NCBI GenBank assembly: GCA_030605085.1
Contig: JAUWBH010000132.1
Coordinates: 1-17,256, forward strand
DNA: 17,256 nt
Reading direction: 5' to 3'
Origin: Promethearchaeota archaeon
GTDB lineage: Archaea; Asgardarchaeota; Lokiarchaeia; Sigynarchaeales; SOKP01
Position numbers and translations under genes: made by a program. The notes beneath the pieces were generated by a model. It was not told the DNA's origin. It saw only the letters and a program-made list of their open reading frames with translations, and did no database searches. Below are positions 1 to 7,668 of the stretch, one piece after another (positions within the stretch are counted from its first letter, which is position 1; every line of letters starts with the position of its first letter).

Positions 1-1
1 A

Positions 2-214
2 AGTCTGAAATGTTGGATTATAGACGGTCCCTTTAAAAGAATCAGTAGATTTATCGTATGACATTGTTAAAACAACGCCATCATTTGTTCCTACATATGG
101 TTGGTCTGGATTAAGACGTATACGCGTCGTGAACTGATTCTTATGCAAATATAGTTTTTGCAATGATGTTAGGTTTCCTATGGACTCGGGGAGCGTCGTG
201 AACTGAATCCGTCC
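2..214 (-). pseudogene. LRR fragment plus unknown beta-rich segment, out of frame with the TIR-STAND gene
   Basis: A reading frame without a start is open from just after a TAA (217-215) to the window edge. It begins RIQFTTLPESIGNLTSLQ, continues KLYLHKNQFTT, a textbook leucine-rich repeat of 23 residues, and then turns into a non-LRR stretch starting RIRLNPDQPYVGTNDG and containing VVLTMSYDKSTDSFKGTVYN, which looks like a beta-sandwich domain. It is shifted by one base relative to the TIR-STAND frame and overlaps its last 37 bases. It may be the displaced C-terminal sensor of that protein (a single-base change near 205-215 would join them) or the residue of a recombination between LRR genes. 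What lies beyond base 1 cannot be seen. Confidence 0.55.
124..206. repeat. 14-bp direct repeat spaced by 69 bp (LRR unit)
   Basis: The sequence gcgtcgtgaactga occurs at 124-137 and again at 193-206, a spacing of 69 bp, which is exactly one 23-codon leucine-rich repeat. Each copy encodes QFTT plus the neighbouring bases. The upper copy coincides with the point where the TIR-STAND frame gives way to LRR sequence and the lower with the point where LRR sequence ends, so both junctions lie in the repeated word. Confidence 0.8.
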
Positions 215-1440
215 TTAATGGCCTCAATGGCTTCTTTAACATACAGAAAATTCCCCGCACCTATCCGGGAAATGATTTTAGCTACGTTCTCTGTATTTGC
301 GCCGCTCTTTGATAATTTTTGAGAAATTTTTGGCTTTTTTAATTTCTCTTTAAGGTAATCCTTTACATCTTGGAAGTTTTCAGGGCGAGAAGCTTCTATT
401 TCGTGCGGTCTAAACTTACTAAAATAGTCGAGAATTTTAGGTTCTTTTCTAGAGGTTAGGACCAATCTCACCCATGCTGGAAGATTAACTAATTGATCAC
501 ATAGGATTGTGACAATATTGGGAGGGGGATGAACAAAACCCTCGTCCAATCCATCAACTACAATAATTACTGGTTTATCGAGCCGTTCAGCATTAAGGGG
601 GTCGATAACGATACGTCTCATTAAAATCTTAGGGTCACTGGAACCGATGATTCTTTTTAAATCAACCTTTTCTAAGGCTCCACGGTAGTTATCCAATTGT
701 GTTGCTAATTGAGCAGCTATAGCCTTGATAAATTTATTAGGATTAAGTGAGTCCGGATAACTACTAACGCAAAAATGATAAGCAACAACCTGTGGATGTT
801 TGTCAGCTAAACGAGCCGTTATTGCTGACTTTCCAATCCCTGGATCTCCCGTTATGAAGAACACACGACTGTCTTCTTTTTCAATCCACTCATCTAATTC
901 CTTCAGTAGCCATTCCCTCCCCGTGAAGTCGAGTGTGAGACGCGCTATTTCCGCTCCAAAATCCAAGGGCTCAAGTTCTGAAAAGATACGGGTGTGGATC
1001 CCCTCAACCACATTCTTGCGATTAATAGTATTCAACAAGCGTTCGAATGATTGGTTATATTGATTAGAGATTTCCCAATTTTGGAAGTCTATCCAATCCA
1101 GACTATAAATTACTAAAGGAGGTCGACACTTTAATACCATCACGGGAATGATATTACACCCTTCATAGCGAGCTATGCAAATTTCGTCTCGACAAATTCC
1201 GTCCGGGTGTACCGCATGAGGAGAAAGTAATGCAATGAAAATTTCAGCATCTAATATTGCTTCTTCAATCTGATGCGTCCAATTTTTACCTGCCTCCATA
1301 TCATGTTTATCTAGCCACACCTTGTGTTTGTGTTTCTTTAAATCCTCTTCAAGACGAAATGCTAATTTTTGCGCGTCTTTACGCCCGTAACTGATGAAGA
1401 TCTTCTTAGAGACTGATCTTTTTTCCTTTTCTTCTTCCAT
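178..1440 (-). CDS. TIR-STAND (NACHT-like) NTPase, C-terminal sensor lost or frameshifted
   Basis: This is a 420-residue cytosolic protein. Residues 12-140 form a TIR domain: it opens with KKIFISYGRKD, and Glu86 in RDEICIAR sits where catalytic TIRs carry their NAD-cleaving glutamate. A linker with the usual STAND entry DFTGREWLLKEL (171-182) leads to a P-loop NTPase with Walker A GDPGIGKS (198-205), Walker B VIIVVDGLDE (291-300) and a sensor-type LTSR (328-331). In known TIR-STAND proteins the sensor part binds a trigger, the NTPase oligomerises, and TIR destroys NAD or makes a nucleotide signal. Here the sensor is absent: after GNFLYVKEAIEAIKDG the frame ends in nine odd residues and TAG, while LRR sequence continues in another frame. 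The protein may be non-functional, or the gene may carry a frameshift or sequencing error. TIR and NTPase assignments are secure; immune function is inferred. Confidence 0.88.
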   Translation of the reverse strand: MEEEKEKRSVSKKIFISYGRKDAQKLAFRLEEDLKKHKHKVWLDKHDMEAGKNWTHQIEEAILDAEIFIALLSPHAVHPDGICRDEICIARYEGCNIIPVMVLKCRPPLVIYSLDWIDFQNWEISNQYNQSFERLLNTINRKNVVEGIHTRIFSELEPLDFGAEIARLTLDFTGREWLLKELDEWIEKEDSRVFFITGDPGIGKSAITARLADKHPQVVAYHFCVSSYPDSLNPNKFIKAIAAQLATQLDNYRGALEKVDLKRIIGSSDPKILMRRIVIDPLNAERLDKPVIIVVDGLDEGFVHPPPNIVTILCDQLVNLPAWVRLVLTSRKEPKILDYFSKFRPHEIEASRPENFQDVKDYLKEKLKKPKISQKLSKSGANTENVAKIISRIGAGNFLYVKEAIEAIKDGFSSRRSPSP

Positions 1441-1960
1441 TTAAGGTTGCCTGAATAAATTAGTAGTATTCTTAAAACATATAACTAAATAATATAAACT
1501 GATTTCTTAATATTAAAAAACTCTTAGAAATCTTTGATTAAATATTATTATTAATTATTATTTATTATATAAAATATTACAGTTTAAAATTATCTTAACT
1601 TATTTTACTTGGAGATTTACTATGTAAACGAATACCGTATGCGTTACCACCATGACCTTCAATATTCTGATCCTCGTCAAAGATTTCACTAAATTGCAAT
1701 AAAATTGCAAAAATACATTCATTTTTCCCCTTAGTTGTCCCACAATAAATTTTCTTAGAATGGGAGGAAAGAACATGTTTACATCAGTAGATCGTTTAAA
1801 AAGTTTTTCATATTAGTTAACACACGATCTATTCCGTAGAAAAAATGCATAGAAATAAATTTAAATTTGGATTGAAGTATTAAATATTTAATTACTCTAT
1901 AGTTTCAATATTTAAATTTGAAATTATACTAATTTATTTGGGGATGTCTTTATCATTGGG
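1441..1960. other. 520-bp non-coding gap with a decayed reading frame
   Basis: The stretch separates the divergently read TIR-STAND gene and the histidine kinase. The part near the TIR-STAND start (1490-1590) is almost pure A/T and should hold its promoter. The middle (1595-1850) has protein-like sequence on the minus strand in broken frames, described separately. The last 100 bases before the kinase are A/T-rich. No RNA gene is seen. Confidence 0.6.
1595..1783 (-). pseudogene. Possible decayed gene remnant, family unknown
   Basis: A minus-strand frame with no start codon is open for 62 codons between TGA (1786-1784) and TAA (1597-1595). Its translation looks like genuine protein: it contains CGTTKGKNECIFAILLQ, then FSEIFDEDQNIEGHGGNAYG, and ends SPSKIS. 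Protein-like pieces upstream lie in other frames, for example YGIDRVLTNMKNFLNDLLM around 1783-1850, as expected after several frameshifts. I do not recognise the family. It may be the tail of a gene once linked to the TIR-STAND locus. A dyad, TTGCAAT-aaa-ATTGCAA (1694-1710), falls inside and is probably incidental. Confidence 0.35.
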
Positions 1961-4714
1961 TTGAGGAAAATAAGGAATGATGTAGAAAAGGAAGAGCAAA
2001 TTGATATGGCGAATAGATATAAGCTCATAGCAGAGAACGCGAACGATCTTATAGCAATCCTAAATGAGAGATATGAATACGAATATATCAACGAGAAACC
2101 TTACGAGAAAATCTTAGGATATTCTAAAAAAGATCTAATTGGTAAATCTTGTATGGATCTTATTCATCCACTGGATCTCGATAAAGCCATTAAATCATGG
2201 AAAAAAGGATTAATTAAAGGCGAAGAAATGATAGAACTAAGATTTAAAAATAAGGAAGGAAATTATATCTGGTTCGAAGTTAAAGGGACTTCGTTATATG
2301 GTAAGGATATGAAAGGAAAAGGACTTGTAATTTCGAGAGATATCACAAAACACAAGCAAATGGAGGAAAAATTAAAAGAACAGTATAAAAAAACAGACAT
2401 TTTAAATCAGATTATAACGTCAGGAAATAAAGCGAAGAATTTATCTATATTATTGGAAGATATCTTAGATTTTATCCTTGATTTAATGAATTTTGATGGT
2501 GGGGCAATATATTTAGTTAATCGTACAACAAGAATCGCTGAAATTGTATCTCACAAGGGATTCCCTTTAGAATTTATTAAAGAAGTGCGATTTAGAAAAA
2601 TCGATGAAAAACCTTACAGTATTATTTTTATTATGGGTGAACCCATCTTTGCCGAAAATTATCAAGAAATTGAAACTGAAATTTCAGTAAAATGGGGTTT
2701 ATTATCAATAGCGAGTATTCCAATATTTACCAAAGATAAAATTATTGGAGCTTTAAACATTGCCTCAACAAGTCGATACTCCTTTACTAACGAAGAAAAA
2801 GACGTACTTAAATCAATAGGACGAGAGATCGGAACTTTAATTGAAAAAATGCAAATAGAAAAATTTTTGCGAGAATCCGAGGAAAAATATAGACTCATTT
2901 CCGAAAATGCTAACGATTTAATTTCCGTTATAAACGATAAATACGAAATCGAATATATAAACGAACAGGTTTACAAAAGAACGTTAGGCTATTCAAACGA
3001 AGATTTAATTGGAAAAACTGCACTAAATATTATCCATCCCGATGATCTTAATTATGCCGTTAAAACACTACAAGATAGTATTATTAAAGGCGATGGTATT
3101 GGTCAAGTTAGAGTTCGAAATAAAAAAGGGGAGTATTTTTGGTTTGAAGTTAGAGGAACTGTTTTTACAGATAAGATTGGAGAAATTAAGGGGCTTATCA
3201 TATCAAGAGATATCACTGAACGTAAACAAATGGAGGAGAAATTAAAAGATTCGGAAGCAAAATATAGGGGGATTCTCGAAAATATGAGCGAAGGATATTT
3301 TGAAAACGACCTTAAAGGGAATTATACTTTTCTTAACGATTGTTTTTCAGAAATGATAGATTATTCAAAGGAAGAAATGTTAGGAAAGAATTATAGTCAA
3401 TTTTATACTGATAAAACAGCTGCATATTTGTATAAATTGTATAATCAAATTTATAAAGAAGATAATCCCATTCCTGCTATTATAGAATACCCAGGGTATT
3501 CAAGAAAAGGAAAGCACTTCTTTCTAGAGGGATTAATTAGTTTAAAATACGATTCCGAAGGTAAAAAAATTGGATTTTCTGGTCTTATTCGAGATATTAT
3601 GAAAAGGAAAGAGGCAGAACAAAAATTAAAGGAATCGGAAATAAAACATCGACGGATAATTGAAAATCTAAACGATTTTATTGCTATTTTGGATACCAAA
3701 TTATATGTTGAGTATGTAAACGAAAAAACTATGTATAAAATATTAGGATATCGAAATGAGGATATAATTGGAAAATCAGTTCTCAAATTTGTTCATCCAG
3801 ACGATTTAAATCGAGCGATTAAAACTATTAGAACAGGCGCTAAAGTTGGTGAAGCAATCTTAGAATTGAGAATTAAACATAAAGATGGTAGTTGGATATG
3901 GTTTGAATGTAAAGGCAAGTCGTTTGTGGATAAAAACGGTGAAAAAAAAGCTCAGTTAATAGGAAGAGATATTACGGAACGTAAGAAAGCGGAGGAAGAA
4001 CTTAGGAAAATTAATGAATTGAAAACAGAATTTCTTAGGAGAACCTCTCACGAATTAAAAACACCCCTCGTTTCAATAAAAGGATTTTCTGATCTCTTAT
4101 TAAACTTATATAGAGACGAATTCAATCCTGACACGATTTCGATTGTAAAGGAAATCAAACAAGGATGTTTACGTTTAGAAAATCTCATTGGCGATATTTT
4201 AGAAAGCTCTAAATTAGAATCTTATCAAATACAATTAAAACCAACTAAAGAAGATTTATCCTTTTTAATTAATTTTTGCGTAAAAGAGCTAAAAATACTG
4301 GCGGAAACAAGAAATCAAAAAATCATTTTGAATATTCAAGATAACTTAATTACTCATTTCGAGAAAGAGAAAATTTACGAAGTTATTAGTAATTTGTTAT
4401 CGAACGCCATAAAAAATACCCCCCCAAATGGAGTTATTGAAATCCAATCTGAAGTTAAAAATAACCGTTACATAGTTTCGGTTAAGGATAATGGAATTGG
4501 ATTGACAAATGAAGAGAAAAATCAACTATTTAAACAATTCGGAAAAATTGAACGTTATGGCCAAGGGTTAGATCTTGGAATCGAAGGTACGGGATTAGGA
4601 TTGTATATTTCAAAAAAGATTGTAGAACTACACGGTGGAAAAATCTGGGCGGAGTCAGAAGGGAGGAACAAGGGATCAACTTTTTATTTTTCTTTACCAA
4701 TAATTAAAGAATAA
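1961..4714 (+). CDS. Soluble multi-PAS/GAF sensor histidine kinase
   Basis: A 917-residue hybrid-free sensor kinase without membrane segments, so it should sense cytoplasmic ligands or redox state. Order: PAS1 (17-135), GAF (145-298), PAS2 (304-425), divergent PAS3 (430-552), PAS4 (560-678), HisKA (683-755) with phospho-acceptor His697 in TSHELKTP, and HATPase with N-box NLLSNAIKN (811-819), G1 VKDNGIGL (841-848) and G2 GTGLGLYI (876-883). All catalytic boxes are intact. PAS1, PAS2 and PAS4 are closely alike (ENANDLI..., Y(I/V)NE, IHP-DL, SRDIT), which indicates internal duplication; PAS3 differs. No response regulator lies nearby, so it is an orphan kinase as seen here. The start is TTG at 1961; ATG at 2006 with ggaag upstream is an alternative, but residues 1-15 resemble the linker before PAS2 and are probably translated. 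Confidence 0.93.
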   Translation: MRKIRNDVEKEEQIDMANRYKLIAENANDLIAILNERYEYEYINEKPYEKILGYSKKDLIGKSCMDLIHPLDLDKAIKSWKKGLIKGEEMIELRFKNKEGNYIWFEVKGTSLYGKDMKGKGLVISRDITKHKQMEEKLKEQYKKTDILNQIITSGNKAKNLSILLEDILDFILDLMNFDGGAIYLVNRTTRIAEIVSHKGFPLEFIKEVRFRKIDEKPYSIIFIMGEPIFAENYQEIETEISVKWGLLSIASIPIFTKDKIIGALNIASTSRYSFTNEEKDVLKSIGREIGTLIEKMQIEKFLRESEEKYRLISENANDLISVINDKYEIEYINEQVYKRTLGYSNEDLIGKTALNIIHPDDLNYAVKTLQDSIIKGDGIGQVRVRNKKGEYFWFEVRGTVFTDKIGEIKGLIISRDITERKQMEEKLKDSEAKYRGILENMSEGYFENDLKGNYTFLNDCFSEMIDYSKEEMLGKNYSQFYTDKTAAYLYKLYNQIYKEDNPIPAIIEYPGYSRKGKHFFLEGLISLKYDSEGKKIGFSGLIRDIMKRKEAEQKLKESEIKHRRIIENLNDFIAILDTKLYVEYVNEKTMYKILGYRNEDIIGKSVLKFVHPDDLNRAIKTIRTGAKVGEAILELRIKHKDGSWIWFECKGKSFVDKNGEKKAQLIGRDITERKKAEEELRKINELKTEFLRRTSHELKTPLVSIKGFSDLLLNLYRDEFNPDTISIVKEIKQGCLRLENLIGDILESSKLESYQIQLKPTKEDLSFLINFCVKELKILAETRNQKIILNIQDNLITHFEKEKIYEVISNLLSNAIKNTPPNGVIEIQSEVKNNRYIVSVKDNGIGLTNEEKNQLFKQFGKIERYGQGLDLGIEGTGLGLYISKKIVELHGGKIWAESEGRNKGSTFYFSLPIIKE

Positions 4715-4815
4715 GGCATTTCAATTTTCCTTAAAACCCTAAATTTTTAAAAATAATTCATATCTATCTATTTTATCTTTTGGTTTATCTTTTGGTACGA
4801 AAAAGAGAAAAAAAT

Positions 4816-5421
4816 ATGATAAAAAATGTCATTTTCGACTTGGGAAATGTCTTGCTTAATTTCAAGCCTAAGGAATTCTTATTGCAATACACCGACGACT
4901 TAAAACACATAGATAGTTTTGTTTTAAAAGTTACTAGTAGCGATACATGGTTGAAGTTAGACCGGGGAATAGAGATCGTTGATAATGTTAAAAATTTTCT
5001 AATCGCTCGTTATCCCGAGGAGAAAGAGTTATTAATCCCATTTTTCGACCATTGGATGGAAATGTTGGCTCCAATTAAGAGTTCTGTTGAGATTTTAATA
5101 AAATTAAAACAAAATGGGTACAAACTTTTCGTTTTATCTAATTTCATTCGAGAAGCGTTCGATTTCATTACAAATAAACACGATTTTTTATCTCTTTTTG
5201 ATGGAAAAGTCATTTCGTTCGAAGAAAAGATGATTAAACCAGAAAAGGAAGTTTACGATATTCTACTTAATCGTTATAAACTTCTCCCTGAAGAATGCGT
5301 TTTTATAGACGATCATTTAAATTTTTTAACTCCCGCCAAACAATTAGGTATGAAAACAATCTTATTTCGTCCAAACACAGATTTACAGGAAGAATTGCGA
5401 AAATTAAATGTTAAGATATAG
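4816..5421 (+). CDS. HAD-superfamily phosphatase (HAD-IA, YihX-like)
   Basis: A 201-residue haloacid-dehalogenase-type hydrolase. The motifs are in order: nucleophile Asp8 in VIFDLGNVLL, Ser108 in FVLSNF, Lys141 in IKPEKEVYD, and acidic pair Asp165-Asp166 in FIDDHLNFLTPAKQLGM. Motif I reads DLGN rather than DxD, the form seen in the YihX/HAD-IA variant-3 group of sugar-phosphate phosphatases, so activity is still expected; the substrate is unknown. An upstream in-frame TTG (4780) would add 12 unlikely residues (MVYLLVRKREKN), and the family starts directly at the first beta strand, so ATG 4816 is preferred. It follows the kinase by about 100 bp of T-rich DNA and is probably transcribed separately. 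It converges with the small gene ending at 5472. Confidence 0.87.
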   Translation: MIKNVIFDLGNVLLNFKPKEFLLQYTDDLKHIDSFVLKVTSSDTWLKLDRGIEIVDNVKNFLIARYPEEKELLIPFFDHWMEMLAPIKSSVEILIKLKQNGYKLFVLSNFIREAFDFITNKHDFLSLFDGKVISFEEKMIKPEKEVYDILLNRYKLLPEECVFIDDHLNFLTPAKQLGMKTILFRPNTDLQEELRKLNVKI

Positions 5422-5471
5422 ATCATATATTAATCTAAATCTATATGAGTTAAAAAAAAAAGAATTAAATT

Positions 5472-5639
5472 TTAACCAATGGGCCAAAGCCAAAAATAGA
5501 AAGCTGGATCGAACCTATTGAATATTACATCCATTTTCGTTTTTTTCTTGGATTTTTTCTCACTTGCTAATTCTTTTAAGTATTGAATTTTGTCCATAAC
5601 GCCACCATATTGCATTTTTTTTGATTTATTTGTACACAT
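5472..5639 (-). CDS. 55-residue small protein, paralogue of the next gene
   Basis: Not recognised. The gene starts MCTNKSKKMQYGGVMDK and ends with an aromatic tail (FYFWLWPIG). It lines up with the 63-residue product of the gene just upstream: MC-NK-K-M-Y near the start, MD and LKE in the middle, a lysine-rich run (KKSKKKTK), then V(I/L)FN(R/K)(F/I)DP. A ggag motif about 9-14 bases before the ATG supports the start, and the sequence around it (atggag...aataatgtg) matches that of its paralogue. The basic middle plus a hydrophobic aromatic C-terminus could suit nucleic-acid or membrane contact, but that is a guess. Coding is supported mainly by conservation between the two copies. Confidence 0.7.
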   Translation of the reverse strand: MCTNKSKKMQYGGVMDKIQYLKELASEKKSKKKTKMDVIFNRFDPAFYFWLWPIG

Positions 5640-5715
5640 TATTTACCAACTCCATAAATTTTTATTTTTTCTAAGTAGAACTTAACTTAATTAATAAAAG
5701 AAAAAAAAGGACGAT

Positions 5716-5907
5716 TTAATATTCGAAAGTGAACCAGAACAAAGACAAATAAGGCGACAAATGTTTATGAGGTGGATCAATTTTATTGAATAATACTTTC
5801 TTCGTCGTTTTTTTCTTGGTTTTTTTCTTTTTTCCTGATTCTTTTAAGAGTTTAGTATAGTCCATACTTATATCATATGACATTTCTTTTGCTTTATTTG
5901 CGCACAT
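5716..5907 (-). CDS. 63-residue lysine-rich small protein, tandem paralogue
   Basis: Not recognised. MCANKAKEMSYDISMDYTKL opens the protein; a block of lysines (KKKKTKKKTTKK, about residues 26-37) follows LLKESG, and the C-terminus is rich in aromatic and hydrophobic residues (SLFWFTFEY). It shares the frame, order of motifs and the V(L/I)FN(K/R)xDP signature with the 55-residue gene 76 bp downstream, so the pair arose by tandem duplication. A full Shine-Dalgarno, ggaggt (complement of 5919-5924), lies 11 bases before the ATG, the strongest ribosome site in the window. The two genes likely share a transcript starting in the 143-bp gap to the divergent AbrB-PhoU gene. Confidence 0.75.
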   Translation of the reverse strand: MCANKAKEMSYDISMDYTKLLKESGKKKKTKKKTTKKVLFNKIDPPHKHLSPYLSLFWFTFEY

Positions 5908-6050
5908 TATTCACCACTACCTCCATTAATTTTTTATTTTGTTCTAATCTAAAGATTTATTAAAGATTTAATTAAGGTTATGTATAAATAATTGAAGGTT
6001 GTTTAAAGTAAATAAAAAAGTTTAAATAAATAATAATTTTAGGATTCGTT

Positions 6051-6941
6051 ATGGATAAAATTTATAGAAAGCTACAGCAAATTAGTGGTTCTTTTTTCGT
6101 GAGTTTACCAAAGAAGTGGGTTGAAAATTTCAATTTGGAAAAAAATAAGCCAATATCGATTGAAATTCGTAGCGATGGAACTTTAACTATCTCACCGAAA
6201 CTAAAGCAAACTGAAGGTGAGTTAAAAGACGAATTAACACTTCAGGCGAGCCCGTATGTGGCGAGAGAAATCGTAAAAAATTGCTTATCAGGGCAGACAA
6301 ACTTAGTCATAATGTCAGATAAAGAAATAGATAAGGATCTTAAAAATGAAATAAGGTGGTTCGTTAATGGACTTCCCAATACAGAAATAATCGAAGAGCA
6401 ACGACAGAGAATTGTAATTCAGAATTTTGGGTATAAGAAAATTCCCACGAAAAAATTAATACAACGCCAGTTATACTTAATAGCTGACATGTTTGATAAC
6501 CTAAAAGAAGAATCGATCGAAGAGTTGAATTATAGTTTTGAACAATTACGGAAATTTTACTTCATATTAGTTACTCATATTAGAACTTATCTTAGAACTG
6601 GAATATATGTAACGGAAGATAACGATTTTACGCCCTTAGAGGCGATGGATTACCGAATGTTTTGCGAAAAAATCGAAGAAATTGGCACAATTTTAAGGGA
6701 TTTACGTATCAATGAAAATGTTAAAGATTATTTCGACGAAGTTCACCAATATTTTAACGAAGTGATGGACGCATACCTGAAAAAAAATTTGGAATTAGCA
6801 CATAACGCGTGGTTAAAAAAAGATAAAATTGTGGCAGAAGGAAAATCGTTAATAAACAAGCTAGAATACGAGGATAAGGATAAAATTAAAGATATGATAA
6901 GGATCGCACAGAATTGTAAGGAAATGTCAGCACTAATTTAG
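6051..6941 (+). CDS. AbrB-PhoU phosphate-uptake-type transcriptional regulator
   Basis: A 296-residue archaeal regulator. Residues 1-48 form a SpoVT/AbrB swapped-hairpin DNA-binding domain (YRKLQQISGSFFVSLPKKWV, then an LTISP strand). Residues about 85-290 are long helices of the PhoU type, with acidic E/D-rich stretches such as YRMFCEKIEEIGTILRDL that in PhoU proteins bind metal clusters. In archaea such fusions are linked to phosphate transport control, but no pst genes lie nearby, so the regulated genes are not visible here. A TATA-like element (about 6021-6030, tttaaataaa) lies about 25 bases before the ATG, giving a near-leaderless mRNA. The gene is divergent from the 63-residue small protein, and both promoters share 143 bp. 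Confidence 0.88.
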   Translation: MDKIYRKLQQISGSFFVSLPKKWVENFNLEKNKPISIEIRSDGTLTISPKLKQTEGELKDELTLQASPYVAREIVKNCLSGQTNLVIMSDKEIDKDLKNEIRWFVNGLPNTEIIEEQRQRIVIQNFGYKKIPTKKLIQRQLYLIADMFDNLKEESIEELNYSFEQLRKFYFILVTHIRTYLRTGIYVTEDNDFTPLEAMDYRMFCEKIEEIGTILRDLRINENVKDYFDEVHQYFNEVMDAYLKKNLELAHNAWLKKDKIVAEGKSLINKLEYEDKDKIKDMIRIAQNCKEMSALI

Positions 6942-6960
6942 TGGCAATCTAATTTGATAT

Positions 6961-7377
6961 TTATAACGGTTCTTTTCTTTTCATTTCCTTAATCTTGTCA
7001 AAATCATCATCAAAACTAATAATAATCTTAACATTATGTTCCAATGCGCTTGCCGCGTGAATGGCATCTCTTGGACGAATATCATATTTAGAAATTAATT
7101 CTTGTGCTTTTTTAATCGTATTCAATGTTATACTTTCAAAAGAGATATTGGGAAATAGAAGTAATTCGCTACCTTTTTCTATGGCAACATCTCGTCCTAA
7201 TATTTGCTTAACAATCCAAACAAATTCGTCCCATGCTAAAACCGATGTGATCGCCGAAATCAGATTGGAAATTACTTTTTGTAAATAGTCATACGCCCTT
7301 TTTGCTTCTTCATTTTGTTTAATATCATATAACACAGGATTGAGAAATATATTACTATCTATATAGACCTTTGCCAT
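6961..7377 (-). CDS. vapC: PIN-domain toxin (VapC-type RNase)
   Basis: A 138-residue PIN-domain protein, near the usual VapC length. The acidic residues expected to hold Mg/Mn are present: Asp7 in YIDSNIFLNP, Glu51 in LAWDEFVW, Asp104 in RPRDAIHAAS and the Asp123-125 cluster in ISFDDDFD. VapC proteins cut tRNA or rRNA when freed from their antitoxin; the target here is unknown. The start lies 3 bases after the stop of the AbrB antitoxin gene, so the two are translationally linked. It converges on the AbrB-PhoU gene, 19 bases apart. Confidence 0.9.
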   Translation of the reverse strand: MAKVYIDSNIFLNPVLYDIKQNEEAKRAYDYLQKVISNLISAITSVLAWDEFVWIVKQILGRDVAIEKGSELLLFPNISFESITLNTIKKAQELISKYDIRPRDAIHAASALEHNVKIIISFDDDFDKIKEMKRKEPL

Positions 7378-7380
7378 TTT

Positions 7381-7620
7381 TTAGACCCGATTGTATTGAT
7401 CATCGTAAATTTTTTTAAAATCTACTTTTTTCGTTAATTTACGCGGTGTTTCAATAAATTTTTCCAGAAAATCTTGGTTTTTTATTGCTAGACGTATTAT
7501 TATCTCATTTTCACCGATTTCAATCAAAATTTCACTTCCAGGCTTAATATTAAGCAATTCTCGCGCATCCTTTGGTATAACTACTTGCCCTTTTGGACCA
7601 ACTTTTCTTTTAATTATCAT
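7381..7620 (-). CDS. vapB: AbrB-type antitoxin (VapB)
   Basis: A 79-residue AbrB/MazE-like antitoxin. The swapped-hairpin signature is clear: KRKVGPKGQVVIPKDARELL, then LNIKPGSEILIEIGENEIII. The C-terminal part (about 50-79) should wrap the PIN toxin encoded immediately downstream and block its active site, while the dimer represses its own promoter. A dyad with 8-bp arms overlaps the presumed TATA box just upstream of the start. Confidence 0.9.
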   Translation of the reverse strand: MIIKRKVGPKGQVVIPKDARELLNIKPGSEILIEIGENEIIIRLAIKNQDFLEKFIETPRKLTKKVDFKKIYDDQYNRV

Positions 7621-7634
7621 TAATTCTCAATATT

Positions 7635-7662
7635 AAAAGTATTACACGACATTTATACTTTT
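7635..7662 (-). promoter_or_regulatory. Promoter and probable operator of the first vapBC pair
   Basis: The inverted repeat AAAAGTAT (7635-7642) and ATACTTTT (7655-7662), 12-bp spacer, encloses a TATA-like aagtataaat read on the minus strand, about 30 bases before the vapB ATG. Overlap of dyad and TATA box suits autorepression by the AbrB antitoxin. Confidence 0.5.
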
Positions 7663-7668
7663 TCATAC

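Noticed and set aside
800..1063. Plus-strand ORF opposite the TIR-STAND NTPase
   Set aside because: Shadow of the Walker A region on the other strand; low-complexity Ser-rich product.
1694..1710. TTGCAAT-aaa-ATTGCAA dyad as an operator
   Set aside because: It lies within apparent former coding sequence, far from any start, and short A/T-rich dyads arise easily by chance.
4771..4800. Tandem ttttatctttt/ggtttatctttt as a regulatory repeat
   Set aside because: Two imperfect T-rich units before the HAD start; more likely a T-rich terminator of the kinase transcript.
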